Positions 45,007 to 54,034 of a stretch of DNA of 64,000 nucleotides are shown piece by piece; within the stretch, counting starts at the first letter, position 1; each line of letters starts with the position of its first letter. The DNA is taken from assembly GCF_042675725.1 (NCBI RefSeq), contig NZ_JBHTJN010000009.1, forward strand, positions 62,001 to 126,000. Reading direction: 5' to 3'. The notes under the pieces were generated by a model that was not told where the DNA came from, did no database searches, and was given only the letters and a program-made list of their open reading frames with translations. The stretch comes from Seminibacterium arietis (GTDB lineage Bacteria > Pseudomonadota > Gammaproteobacteria > Enterobacterales > Pasteurellaceae). Both the position numbers and the translations under genes were made by a program.

Positions 45007-46383
45007 ATGTTTGAGAATTTATCAGATCGCCTCTCAAAAACCTTACGCAATATCACAGGAAAAGGGCGATTAACAGAAGAAAATATCAAAGAAACTCTAC
45101 GTGAAGTGCGAATGGCGTTATTAGAAGCAGACGTAGCGTTACCTGTAGTACGAGATTTTATTAATCAAGTTAAAGAGCGGGCTATTGGCGAAGAAGTTAA
45201 TAAGAGCTTAACCCCTGGACAAGAGTTCCTCAAGATCGTGCAATCTGAGCTTGAAAAGGCAATGGGTGAAGCTAATGAAAGTTTAAATTTAGCTACACAG
45301 CCTCCCGCAGTAATTTTAATGGCTGGTTTACAAGGTGCAGGGAAAACAACAAGTGTCGGTAAATTAGCAAAATTTTTACGTGAGCGTCATAAGAAAAAAG
45401 TGCTTGTAACATCTGCTGATGTTTATCGACCAGCTGCAATTAAACAACTAGAAACACTAGCTCAAAGTATTCAAGTCGATTTTTTCCCGTCTAATTCACA
45501 GCAAAGCCCAGTAGAAATCGCACAAAATTCACTCGCAGAAGCTAAACTAAAATTTTACGATGTGCTAATTGTGGATACGGCTGGACGTTTACACGTGGAT
45601 ACTGAAATGATGACGGAAATTCAGCAAATTCACACCGCTCTTAATCCAATCGAAACTTTATTTACTGTTGATGCAATGACTGGTCAAGATGCAGCGAATA
45701 CTGCTAAAGCTTTCAATGAAGCTTTACCATTAACAGGTGTTATCTTAACTAAAGTAGATGGTGACGCACGTGGAGGTGCAGCTTTATCTATTCGTAAAAT
45801 TACAGGAAAGCCAATCAAATTTTTAGGCGTTGGTGAAAAAACCGATGCTCTTGAGCCATTTCACCCTGACCGTATAGCTTCTCGTATTTTAGGAATGGGA
45901 GATGTACTTTCTTTAATTGAAGATTTACAACGTTCAGTAGATCAAGAAAAAGCTGAAAAAATGGCTCAGAAATTCAAGAAAGGTGACCAATTCACGCTTG
46001 AAGATTTCCGTGAACAGCTTATCGAGATGAAAAAAATGGGTGGCATGATGAGTATGCTTGATAAACTGCCTGGTGCAAAAAATCTACCTGAACATGTAAA
46101 AAATAAAGTTGATGATAAAACTTTCATAAAAATGGAAGCTATCATTAATTCGATGACTTTAAAAGAAAGAGCAAATCCAGATATTATCAAAGGATCTCGT
46201 CGTCGTCGAATAGCCTTAGGATCTGGCACGCAAGTACAAGACGTTAACAAGCTACTCAAACAGTTCGATGAAATGCAGCGTATGATGAAAAAAATACGAA
46301 AAGGCGGAATGGCAAAAATGATGCGAGGAATGCAAGGCATGATGGGAGGGTTAGGTAATCTAGGAAACATGTTCCGACGCTAA
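45007..46383 (+). CDS. ffh: Signal recognition particle GTPase Ffh
   Basis: Binds 4.5S RNA and signal sequences of nascent membrane proteins. The 458-residue protein has an N domain (about 1-90), a G domain with GLQGAGKTT (107-115), DTAGR (about 189-193) and TKVDGDARGG (about 246-255), and a methionine-rich M domain (about 300-458) ending GNLGNMFRR. AGGATCAATA precedes the start. It is divergent from ypjD and ends at an uptake-sequence terminator. Confidence 0.97.
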   Translation: MFENLSDRLSKTLRNITGKGRLTEENIKETLREVRMALLEADVALPVVRDFINQVKERAIGEEVNKSLTPGQEFLKIVQSELEKAMGEANESLNLATQPPAVILMAGLQGAGKTTSVGKLAKFLRERHKKKVLVTSADVYRPAAIKQLETLAQSIQVDFFPSNSQQSPVEIAQNSLAEAKLKFYDVLIVDTAGRLHVDTEMMTEIQQIHTALNPIETLFTVDAMTGQDAANTAKAFNEALPLTGVILTKVDGDARGGAALSIRKITGKPIKFLGVGEKTDALEPFHPDRIASRILGMGDVLSLIEDLQRSVDQEKAEKMAQKFKKGDQFTLEDFREQLIEMKKMGGMMSMLDKLPGAKNLPEHVKNKVDDKTFIKMEAIINSMTLKERANPDIIKGSRRRRIALGSGTQVQDVNKLLKQFDEMQRMMKKIRKGGMAKMMRGMQGMMGGLGNLGNMFRR

Positions 46384-46388
46384 CCCAA

Positions 46389-46418
46389 AAGTGCGGTGTT
46401 TAAAATATCACCGCACTT
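46389..46418. terminator. Uptake-sequence pair terminator, ffh/ligA
   Basis: AAGTGCGGT (46389-46397) and ACCGCACTT (46410-46418), with one further matching base pair on the loop side, sit between the convergent genes and provide the stem. Confidence 0.85.
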
Positions 46419-46427
46419 TAATATCAA

Positions 46428-48449
46428 TTAACTATAGTGTTCAACTAATTCAAGAAATTCCTTTTCATTCATTACCTTAATACCTAGCTCTTTCGCTTTA
46501 TTTAATTTTGAACCTGCATTTTCGCCTGCAATAACATAATCCGTTTTTGATGATACACTGCCACTAACTTTACAACCCAGTTGTTGTAAAATAGCTTTTG
46601 CTTCATTACGCCCCATTTTAGCTAATGTTCCCGTCAACACAACTGTTTTACTGTTCAATGGATTCTCTGTCACTAAAGTTGGTTGTACATCATCCCAGTG
46701 TATACCTTGATTAATTAAGTCTTCTACTACGGATACATTATGAGCTTCACGCCAAAATACTAAGATATGGTTCGCTACAACTTCACCTACATCAGGCACT
46801 GCTTGCAATTCTTCCAGTGTTGCCGCCTGAAGTGCGGTCAGATTTCTAAAATGATTTGCTAAATTTAATGCTGTTACTTCACCGACTTCTCGAATCCCTA
46901 ATGCGAAAATAAAACGTTGCAAACTTGTTTTCTTCGCTTTTTTAATGCCATTGATTACATTTTCAGCTGATTTTTCACCCATTCTTTCCAACCGCATTAG
47001 AGTTAATTTATCTAACCTGAATAGATCAGCTGGTGTATGAATATATTCACGATCAACCAATTGTTCAATTAATTTACTTCCTACACCATCGATATCCATT
47101 GCTTTGCGGGATACAAAGTGTTTTAAAGATTCTTTTCTCTGTGCGGCACAAATTAGACCACCTGTACAACGTGACACAGCTTCGTCTTTAATACGAGCAA
47201 TTACCGAATTACAAACAGGGCAGTGAGTTGGAAATATAATTTGTTTAGCATTTTGTGGACGACGTTCTCGTATTACACCAACAATTTGTGGGATAACATC
47301 ACCTGCTCGCCGAATAATTACTGTATCGCCAATAGCTACATCTAAACGTGCAATTTCGTCGGCATTATGCAGAGTAGCATTACTTACCGTCACACCTGCA
47401 ACAAAAACAGGTTTTAGCTTCGCAACTGGGGTAATTGCCCCCGTTCTTCCCACTTGAAACTCAACATCATTTAACAAAGTCAACTCTTCTTGTGCTGGAA
47501 ATTTATAAGCAATTGCCCAGCGAGGAGCCTTAGAAACAAAGCCTAATTTTTGTTGTAAAGCAATATCATTGACTTTTATCACAGTGCCATCAATATCATA
47601 GCCTAAAGAACGACGTTTCTCACCCATAGTGCGGTAAAAATCAACTACTTTTTCAATAGTATTGTAAAGTCTAATTTCGTTGTTGATAGGAATACCAATA
47701 GACTTTAACCATTGTAAACGTGCAAAATGCGTTTTAGGCAACAATGTTCCTTCAAAAATCCCTATACTATAAGCATTAAAGAGCAAAGGTCTGGTTGCTG
47801 TAATTTTAGGATCAAGCTGACGTAAAGATCCAGCTGCTGCATTGCGAGGATTTGCAAAAAGTTTTTCGCCTTTTTCTAAAGAAATACGATTGAGTTGCTC
47901 AAAACCGCTATGCGACATAAAGACTTCACCTCGTATTTCTAAACGTGTTGGAGGATTATTAGTCAGTAATTGTAATGGAATGTTACGAATCGTACGAATA
48001 TTTGCTGTAATATCTTCTCCTGTTGTCCCATCACCACGAGTCGCAGCCTGAGTTAATCGTCCGTTTACATAAAGAATACTCACTGCAAGCCCATCTAACT
48101 TAGGTTCACAACAAAAATCTAAAGAATCAGGCATTACTATTAAACGGTCTTGAATACGTTTAACAAACGTCTTCAATTCATCGTTAGAAAAAGCGTTATC
48201 TAAAGATAACATCGGCAATTCATGGCGAATTTGGTTAAAACTGGCTAAAGGCTTAGCTCCAACACGCTGAGTGGGTGAATCAGCATCAATTAATTGTGGA
48301 TATTGCTGTTCTAGTGCTTTTAATTGATGAAATAAACGATCATACTCGGCATCAGGTACGGTAGGCTCATCTAATACATGGTATTGATATTCATATCTAC
48401 GCAATGTTTCTTTTAATTCATTAATCTGTTTGATAATTTGGTCAATCAT
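46428..48449 (-). CDS. ligA: NAD+-dependent DNA ligase
   Basis: Seals nicks in replication and repair using NAD+. The 673-residue protein has the adenylated lysine K117 in CEPKLDGLAV, the OB fold, a four-cysteine zinc finger (CPVC and the C-x5-C further on, about 408-432), helix-hairpin-helix repeats (about 440-580) and a C-terminal BRCT domain (about 595-670). Full length for the family. It carries an internal uptake sequence (46830-46838) in the helix-hairpin-helix part. It follows zipA after a hairpin. Confidence 0.97.
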   Translation of the reverse strand: MIDQIIKQINELKETLRRYEYQYHVLDEPTVPDAEYDRLFHQLKALEQQYPQLIDADSPTQRVGAKPLASFNQIRHELPMLSLDNAFSNDELKTFVKRIQDRLIVMPDSLDFCCEPKLDGLAVSILYVNGRLTQAATRGDGTTGEDITANIRTIRNIPLQLLTNNPPTRLEIRGEVFMSHSGFEQLNRISLEKGEKLFANPRNAAAGSLRQLDPKITATRPLLFNAYSIGIFEGTLLPKTHFARLQWLKSIGIPINNEIRLYNTIEKVVDFYRTMGEKRRSLGYDIDGTVIKVNDIALQQKLGFVSKAPRWAIAYKFPAQEELTLLNDVEFQVGRTGAITPVAKLKPVFVAGVTVSNATLHNADEIARLDVAIGDTVIIRRAGDVIPQIVGVIRERRPQNAKQIIFPTHCPVCNSVIARIKDEAVSRCTGGLICAAQRKESLKHFVSRKAMDIDGVGSKLIEQLVDREYIHTPADLFRLDKLTLMRLERMGEKSAENVINGIKKAKKTSLQRFIFALGIREVGEVTALNLANHFRNLTALQAATLEELQAVPDVGEVVANHILVFWREAHNVSVVEDLINQGIHWDDVQPTLVTENPLNSKTVVLTGTLAKMGRNEAKAILQQLGCKVSGSVSSKTDYVIAGENAGSKLNKAKELGIKVMNEKEFLELVEHYS

Positions 48450-48470
48450 TTTGAATCCTTGATCAAAATG

Positions 48471-48501
48471 ACCGCACTTTCACAACAACCAAAAGTGCGG
48501 T
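48471..48501. terminator. Uptake-sequence pair between zipA and ligA
   Basis: The inverse (48471-48479) and direct (48493-48501) uptake sequences form an extended stem (TGACCGCACTTT with AAAGTGCGGTCA-type bases). It separates two genes on the same strand, so it probably reduces read-through from zipA into ligA. Confidence 0.75.
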
Positions 48502-48525
48502 CAATATTTCATATATTTTAGTCGA

Positions 48526-49524
48526 TTACATTACTCGGTTTAAATAAGCTTGCTCTTCTTCTTCCGTAAAAATGTCTTGTTGTTCCGTCAAAATAACTCC
48601 TCCTAATTCACTCGCAATAGTTTTTGCTGCTCGAATCATCATCCGTAAATTTGCTAAATCACTACCATGTGAAGGAAGCTGCATAAATAAAGCAAGACCT
48701 ACCGTATAAAACTCTGCCATATTATGTTGCTCAAAAGTACCTGGCTTCTCAATATTTGCTACACTAAATAAAATAGGACTGTTGATACTCAAATCTAAAT
48801 GACGGTGATAAATTTGTTTTTCACCAAAAATAAAACCCAGATCATCCAATACTTGAGCTATCAAAGCTCCGTTAAAATCACGTTGTTCATGAGATACAAT
48901 GTAAAGAGTAATAAAAGTGGGTTTAACATCGTTTTGTGGTTGTACTGATTTTAAAGTAATGTCTTCAGTTTTTGCTTTAGCATCTTCCTCTTTTAATTCC
49001 GTTGTATTCACTGATGACATAACGGGCTTAGAATCTATATTTACTGCGTTAGCTAACTGCTCTCTTAAAAGAACATTAGAAGAATTGATTCCTTTTTGAG
49101 TATCAATACTATTTTCTATATCAGCAATAGTAGCACTGCCTATATCAAAAGAAGCCTGAGAAAGAGGTTCTACTGTTGCATTCATTGACTTTGGTGAATT
49201 TGGTAAACTAATTTTAATTTGACTCACTGCTTGTTCAATAGTTTGACTATCTTGAACAGAAGAATCTCTACTTTCATCAAAATTTAAAGTTTCTTGACTT
49301 AATGCTGATGACAACTTACTATCCTCGCAATCATTAGTCTCCTCAACAGTAAATAAAGATGATTCGCCATTTTCCTGTAGCTCTCTGATTCTTGCCTCTT
49401 TAGTGAAAGTGTGAGCATTATGAAAATAACGAGTTTTCTCACGCCGATTTGCCCATAAACCATGAGCGACTAAAATAACTAACGCTGTCACACATAAAAC
49501 GATCAAAACAGTACTTAATTCCAT
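48526..49524 (-). CDS. zipA: Cell division protein ZipA
   Basis: Anchors FtsZ filaments to the membrane at mid-cell. The 332-residue protein has one N-terminal membrane helix (about 3-23), a basic stretch (NRREKTRYF), a long acidic, low-complexity linker (about 40-200) and a C-terminal FtsZ-binding domain (about 203-332, ending EEEEQAYLNRVM). I use the second of two adjacent ATG codons (49524) because GGGAG is better spaced from it. The linker sequence is poorly conserved, as usual. Order zipA-ligA is conserved in gammaproteobacteria. Confidence 0.93.
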   Translation of the reverse strand: MELSTVLIVLCVTALVILVAHGLWANRREKTRYFHNAHTFTKEARIRELQENGESSLFTVEETNDCEDSKLSSALSQETLNFDESRDSSVQDSQTIEQAVSQIKISLPNSPKSMNATVEPLSQASFDIGSATIADIENSIDTQKGINSSNVLLREQLANAVNIDSKPVMSSVNTTELKEEDAKAKTEDITLKSVQPQNDVKPTFITLYIVSHEQRDFNGALIAQVLDDLGFIFGEKQIYHRHLDLSINSPILFSVANIEKPGTFEQHNMAEFYTVGLALFMQLPSHGSDLANLRMMIRAAKTIASELGGVILTEQQDIFTEEEEQAYLNRVM

Positions 49525-49669
49525 CATACTCTCCCACTTCTTACGTCTGATAAGACATTATCAACGGTGCTAGCTTAACACATTTTAAGCTTGTAGCGAT
49601 ATGTAGAAATTGATTTTTTTAATCCCATTTTGTATTCTTAAAACTCATTTAATATAAACAAAGTAATTT

Positions 49670-50461
49670 ATGATGTTAAAACAAAATCAACTAAAACAAG
49701 GATTCCATTATTTTATTATGGGTTGGCATTTAATTCGTCAAAAAGGGTTAAAGCGTTTCGTCATTATGCCAATACTATTAAATATATTGTTATTGAGTGG
49801 GTTATTATGGTTATTTATAAATCAAATCGACTCCATGATCGATATTCTAATTAGTTATATTCCAGACTGGCTAAGCTGGCTCGGTGGCATATTATTAGCA
49901 TTATCTATATTTATGATAATAATTTTATTCTATTTTATTTTCACCGCACTTTCTGGATTTATCGCGGCACCATTTAATGGGCTATTAGCGGAAAAAGTGG
50001 AAAATTTACTTACTGGCAAAAATTTACAAGAAACTAGTGCTATTGATTTCATTAAAGATCTTCCTCGTATGTTAAAACGTGAATGGCAAAAGCTAAAATA
50101 CTCACTGCCTAAGCTAATTCTTTTGTTTTTACTAGGATTTATTCCTCTTGTTGGACAAACTTTCATTCCTTTTATCACTTTTCTATTTTCCGCCTGGTTG
50201 ATGGCTATTCAATATTGTGATTACCCTTTTGACAATCACAAAATTTCTTTTCCAGCAATGAAAAGTGCATTAGCTGAAAAATCAACAATCAATCTAACTT
50301 TTGGCGTTTTAGTGTCTTGCTGCATGCTTATCCCTGTGATTAATCTTGTCATTATTCCAGTAGCAGTATGCGGAGCAACTGCTATGTGGACAGAACAATA
50401 TCGAGGGCATTTTCTACCAGAAAATGACGAAAAAAATTCACCTACAACGTTAGTCAAATAA
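49670..50461 (+). CDS. cysZ: Sulfate transporter CysZ
   Basis: Inner-membrane protein of 263 residues with four main helices plus re-entrant segments; sulfate uptake for cysteine synthesis. The N-terminal GFHYFIMGWHLIRQKGLKRFV and the YCDYPFDNHKISF segment (about 184-196) are characteristic. It lies 93 bases upstream of cysK, which uses the reduced sulfur. No good ribosome-binding site is visible, and an uptake sequence lies inside the gene (49943-49951). Confidence 0.93.
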   Translation: MMLKQNQLKQGFHYFIMGWHLIRQKGLKRFVIMPILLNILLLSGLLWLFINQIDSMIDILISYIPDWLSWLGGILLALSIFMIIILFYFIFTALSGFIAAPFNGLLAEKVENLLTGKNLQETSAIDFIKDLPRMLKREWQKLKYSLPKLILLFLLGFIPLVGQTFIPFITFLFSAWLMAIQYCDYPFDNHKISFPAMKSALAEKSTINLTFGVLVSCCMLIPVINLVIIPVAVCGATAMWTEQYRGHFLPENDEKNSPTTLVK

Positions 50462-50554
50462 TCTTTAATTATAAAATATAGCAAACTGCTATTTTCAATT
50501 TTAAAGAAAAACTGTTAAAAATATTTTTATGAACGTAACCAGTAGGAAAGCACT

Positions 50555-51502
50555 ATGACAATTTATGCAGACAACTCTTACTCTATAGGAAATACTCCTT
50601 TAGTACAGTTAAAAAACTTTGGCAATAAAAATATTGTCGTAAAAATTGAAGGACGGAATCCAAGTTTTAGTGTGAAATGCCGTATCGGTGCAAACATGAT
50701 ATGGCAAGCAGAAAAAGATGAGCTACTAACTAAAGAAAAAGAAATTATCGATGCAACTAGTGGGAATACAGGAATTGCATTAGCCTATGTTGCTGCGGCA
50801 AGAGGATATAAAATCACTTTAACTATGCCAGAAACTATGAGTTTAGAACGTAAACGCTTGTTACGTGGATTAGGCGTCAACTTAGTCTTAACGGAAGGTT
50901 CTAAAGGCATGAAAGGAGCTATCGCTAAAGCAGAAGAAATCGCTACAGCTAATCCTAATCGCTATATTATGCTGAAACAATTTGAAAATCCTGCTAATCC
51001 AGCTATTCATCAACAAACCACAGGACCAGAAATTTGGCAACACACAGAAGGAAAAATTGACGTACTTGTTGCGGGAGTAGGAACGGGCGGCACAATTACA
51101 GGAATCAGTCGCTACATTAAACAAGATCAAGGAAAAGCAATTACATCTGTCGCAGTTGAACCAGCCGAATCTCCTGTAATTAGCCAAACTCTCGCTGGAA
51201 TAGAAATAAAAACTGCTCCTCATAAAATTCAAGGTATCGGGGCGGGATTTATCCCTAAAAATTTAGATCTGTCTCTAATTGATAAAGTAGAACAAATAGA
51301 CAGTGAAACCGCAATTGCTACTGCTCGTCGTTTAATGTCGGAAGAAGGTATTCTTGCAGGAATATCCTCAGGTGCTGCTGTGGCTGCGGCTGAACGCATT
51401 GCAAAATTACCTGAATTTGCTGATAAATTGATTGTTGTCATTTTGCCTTCCGCTGCTGAACGTTATTTAAGCACCGCACTTTTTGAGGGGATAGAGGGCT
51501 AA
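50555..51502 (+). CDS. cysK: Cysteine synthase A (O-acetylserine sulfhydrylase)
   Basis: PLP enzyme making cysteine from O-acetylserine and sulfide. The 315-residue protein has the PLP lysine K41 in NPSFSVKCR, the substrate loop TSGNTG (68-73) and the phosphate-binding GTGGTITG (about 175-182). It agrees closely with H. influenzae CysK as I recall it, including the ALFEGIEG tail. AGGAAA precedes the start. An uptake sequence encodes part of the C-terminus (51473-51481). Confidence 0.96.
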   Translation: MTIYADNSYSIGNTPLVQLKNFGNKNIVVKIEGRNPSFSVKCRIGANMIWQAEKDELLTKEKEIIDATSGNTGIALAYVAAARGYKITLTMPETMSLERKRLLRGLGVNLVLTEGSKGMKGAIAKAEEIATANPNRYIMLKQFENPANPAIHQQTTGPEIWQHTEGKIDVLVAGVGTGGTITGISRYIKQDQGKAITSVAVEPAESPVISQTLAGIEIKTAPHKIQGIGAGFIPKNLDLSLIDKVEQIDSETAIATARRLMSEEGILAGISSGAAVAAAERIAKLPEFADKLIVVILPSAAERYLSTALFEGIEG

Positions 51503-51533
51503 TTTATTAATTGGAAGGGCTATTTTAACTAAC

Positions 51534-51570
51534 AAGTGCGGTAAAAAAATCTATATTTTTTACCGCACTT
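51534..51570. terminator. Uptake-sequence pair terminator, cysK/fucP
   Basis: Perfect stem ACAAGTGCGGTAAAAAA with its complement around a short loop (uptake cores 51534-51542 and 51562-51570), lying between convergent genes. Confidence 0.9.
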
Positions 51571-51579
51571 GTTAATAAG

Positions 51580-52869
51580 TTATTTAAGTATTCGCCAAGA
51601 GCGATAGCCATAAATAGCAATGACTACAAAACAGATCAAAGGTAAAACAAAAGAAATATTTACTGCTGGGAATCCCCATAATTCACCTTGATCAATAATC
51701 ACCCCCTGTAGTGGTGTCATTAATGCACCTCCTACAATTGCCATCACTAATCCTGCAGCACCAAGTGTTGATTCTTCTTTCAATCCGTAAAGAGCAATAC
51801 CATAAATAGTTGGAAACATGAGAGACATAAATCCTGAGGTAAGAATTAAACAGTACAATCCCCAAATACCATCAATAAAGATTACACCTAAAATACTCAA
51901 CAAACCTCCCAAAGCAAATAAATATAACATAAGTTCAGCTTTTAAATATTTCATTAAGCTAGTACTAATAAAACGGCTACAGATAAAAATTGCCATGGCA
52001 ATGATATTAAAATTTTGTCCTTCAGCCTTCGTAAATCCTAATCGTTCTGCATACTGAATAATGAATGTCCAACACATAATTTGAACACCAACATAAAAGA
52101 CTTGAGCAACTACACCCTCACGGTATTTTTTATTCATATACAAACGCTTAACTAAACTTTTAAAGTTTATTTGATTGCTCTGCTCTTCTATTTTAGTTGA
52201 AGGCATTTTATATAAGCCAATGATCAGCATTACTACTAGCACAACTAAACCAACTACTAAGTAAGGATTACGAATAATTTCTAAATCATGAGTACGGACT
52301 ATTGACTTCTCAGCTATTGAAAGCGTATCAAAGATCAAATTTCCAGCCTCATCTCGTTTATCAGATACCAAATTAGCTAACACTACATTGGAAGCAATAA
52401 ACATTCCAGTGATCGATCCTAATGGATTGAAAGCTTGAGCAAAATTCAATCTTCGAGTTGCAGTCTTTGGATCGCCCATAGAAAGTATATAGGGATTAGC
52501 TGTTGTTTCAAGAAAAGCTAAACCAAAAGTTAAGATATAAAGAGAAAATAGAAAGAAAGTAAATTCTTCGTATAACGCTGCGGGATAGAATAAAAATGCA
52601 CCTATAGCATACAATGCCAATCCTAATAATACTCCACTTTTATAACTGAACCGACTAACAAAAAGTGCAGCCGGAATTGCCATTGTTCCATATCCCCCAT
52701 AAAAAGCAAATTGCACTAATGCAGCTTCAGATGCAGGAATTTCCATAACAGTTTGAAAAACTGCAACCATAGGATTGGTAATATCATTAGCGAATCCCCA
52801 TAAAGCAAATAAGCTAGTAATTAAAATAAAAGGGATCACAAATTTTTTTTCGAGTACTTTAGCAGACAT
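51580..52869 (-). CDS. fucP: L-fucose:H+ symporter
   Basis: Major facilitator importer of L-fucose, 429 residues with twelve helices. The FucP pattern is clear: LFALWGFANDITNPMV near the N-terminus, with the key acidic residue in helix 1, and FLETTANPYILSMG (about 122-135) in helix 4. I start at 52869, the second of two adjacent ATG codons, since AGGAG lies about seven bases upstream. It is the last gene of the fuc run and ends at an uptake-sequence terminator. Confidence 0.94.
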   Translation of the reverse strand: MSAKVLEKKFVIPFILITSLFALWGFANDITNPMVAVFQTVMEIPASEAALVQFAFYGGYGTMAIPAALFVSRFSYKSGVLLGLALYAIGAFLFYPAALYEEFTFFLFSLYILTFGLAFLETTANPYILSMGDPKTATRRLNFAQAFNPLGSITGMFIASNVVLANLVSDKRDEAGNLIFDTLSIAEKSIVRTHDLEIIRNPYLVVGLVVLVVMLIIGLYKMPSTKIEEQSNQINFKSLVKRLYMNKKYREGVVAQVFYVGVQIMCWTFIIQYAERLGFTKAEGQNFNIIAMAIFICSRFISTSLMKYLKAELMLYLFALGGLLSILGVIFIDGIWGLYCLILTSGFMSLMFPTIYGIALYGLKEESTLGAAGLVMAIVGGALMTPLQGVIIDQGELWGFPAVNISFVLPLICFVVIAIYGYRSWRILK

Positions 52870-52916
52870 CATTTTTCTCCTCATAATCGTAGAATAGATA
52901 CCATTAGGTTATTTCA

Positions 52917-53567
52917 TTATTTTTCCTCAATCCGTAAACCATAGGATTTGAATTTTTCTAATACAGCAACCATGTTTGCTTTAGAAAGTAATGGAATAGG
53001 CTGATTTGTTGCTAATAATTTCATATACCATTCAGCTAATATTTCCACTTCATGAGCGAGCCACAATGCTTTATCAAGATTTGTTTCGGCTGCAATTAAA
53101 CCATGATGAGATAATAATATCGCTTTACTTTCTTTAATTCCTTCTTTGACATATTGAGCTAACTGAGACGTCCCAAACGTAGCGTAAGGAACACAAGGAA
53201 TATGATCTGTACCGCTAACAGCTATCATATAATGAATAGCAGGAATATCCTTTTCCAGAATAGATACTGCTGCACAATGTTTCGCATGATTATGTATGAC
53301 TGCATTACAATCAAGTCTAGCTTGATACACAGCAAGATGGAAAAGCCATTCACTTGAAGGCAACTTACCCTTTTCATATACACCATTATTATCTACATAA
53401 ACGATACTTTCTTCTGTCATTAACTCATAAGGCATACCCGTTGGTGTAATCAACATACCCTCTTTGTAACGAACACTGACATTACCTGCTGTTCCTTGAT
53501 TTAAACCTAATCTTGTCATTTCCAAACAGGTATTGATAATTTTTCTTGATAACGCTTGTCTAGTCAT
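52917..53567 (-). CDS. fucA: L-fuculose-1-phosphate aldolase
   Basis: Zinc class II aldolase splitting L-fuculose 1-phosphate to DHAP and L-lactaldehyde. The 216-residue protein has the GTAGNVSVR phosphate-binding motif (about 21-29), catalytic glutamate in LPSSEWLFH (about 68-76) and zinc histidines in VIHNHAKH and SHHGLI. Length fits E. coli FucA. It lies 23 bases after fucU. Confidence 0.95.
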   Translation of the reverse strand: MTRQALSRKIINTCLEMTRLGLNQGTAGNVSVRYKEGMLITPTGMPYELMTEESIVYVDNNGVYEKGKLPSSEWLFHLAVYQARLDCNAVIHNHAKHCAAVSILEKDIPAIHYMIAVSGTDHIPCVPYATFGTSQLAQYVKEGIKESKAILLSHHGLIAAETNLDKALWLAHEVEILAEWYMKLLATNQPIPLLSKANMVAVLEKFKSYGLRIEEK

Positions 53568-53590
53568 TTTTTAATCTCTTCTCTAAAAAT

Positions 53591-54025
53591 TTAAAATGAA
53601 GGTGTCACACCTTTTTTAAGAATAATATTGCCGTATTTTGCTATTTCACCAGTAATAACAATGGCATAAGCCTGTTTTGCACGTTGATAAAATTCAAAGC
53701 GTTCAATTCGTTCTAAATTTGGTAAATCTTTCACCGCACTTTTAATAGCATTTAAATAACGTCTTTCTACTTGAGGATCCAAATCATCGCCTTGTACGGG
53801 TTTCATCATTATTAAAGGAGCCTTTACATAATTATCGAATTCAAATAATAAACTGATACCCTGTAATAAATGATCTATAGATACTCCATCAGCACGAATA
53901 ACTTTTTGCTGTAAACTATGAGCTGGGAAATGTGCATCGCATAAAACTAGCTCATCGCCATGCCCCATCTCTGCTAAAACTTTAAGTAATTCAGGTGAAA
54001 TTGCAGGATGAATACCTTTTAACAT
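53591..54025 (-). CDS. fucU: L-fucose mutarotase
   Basis: Interconverts alpha and beta anomers of L-fucose so that the isomerase gets its preferred form. The 144-residue protein has the RbsD/FucU pattern GIHPAISPELLKVLAEMGHGD with the catalytic histidine in the MGHGDELVLCDAHFPA stretch. AGGAG precedes the start. An internal uptake sequence lies at 53733-53741. It is nine bases after fucK. Confidence 0.95.
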   Translation of the reverse strand: MLKGIHPAISPELLKVLAEMGHGDELVLCDAHFPAHSLQQKVIRADGVSIDHLLQGISLLFEFDNYVKAPLIMMKPVQGDDLDPQVERRYLNAIKSAVKDLPNLERIERFEFYQRAKQAYAIVITGEIAKYGNIILKKGVTPSF

Positions 54026-54034
54026 AAATGCTCC

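Noticed and set aside
45966..46370. Open frame of 134 codons antisense to the ffh M domain
   Set aside because: Shadow of the methionine-rich coding strand; no start signals.
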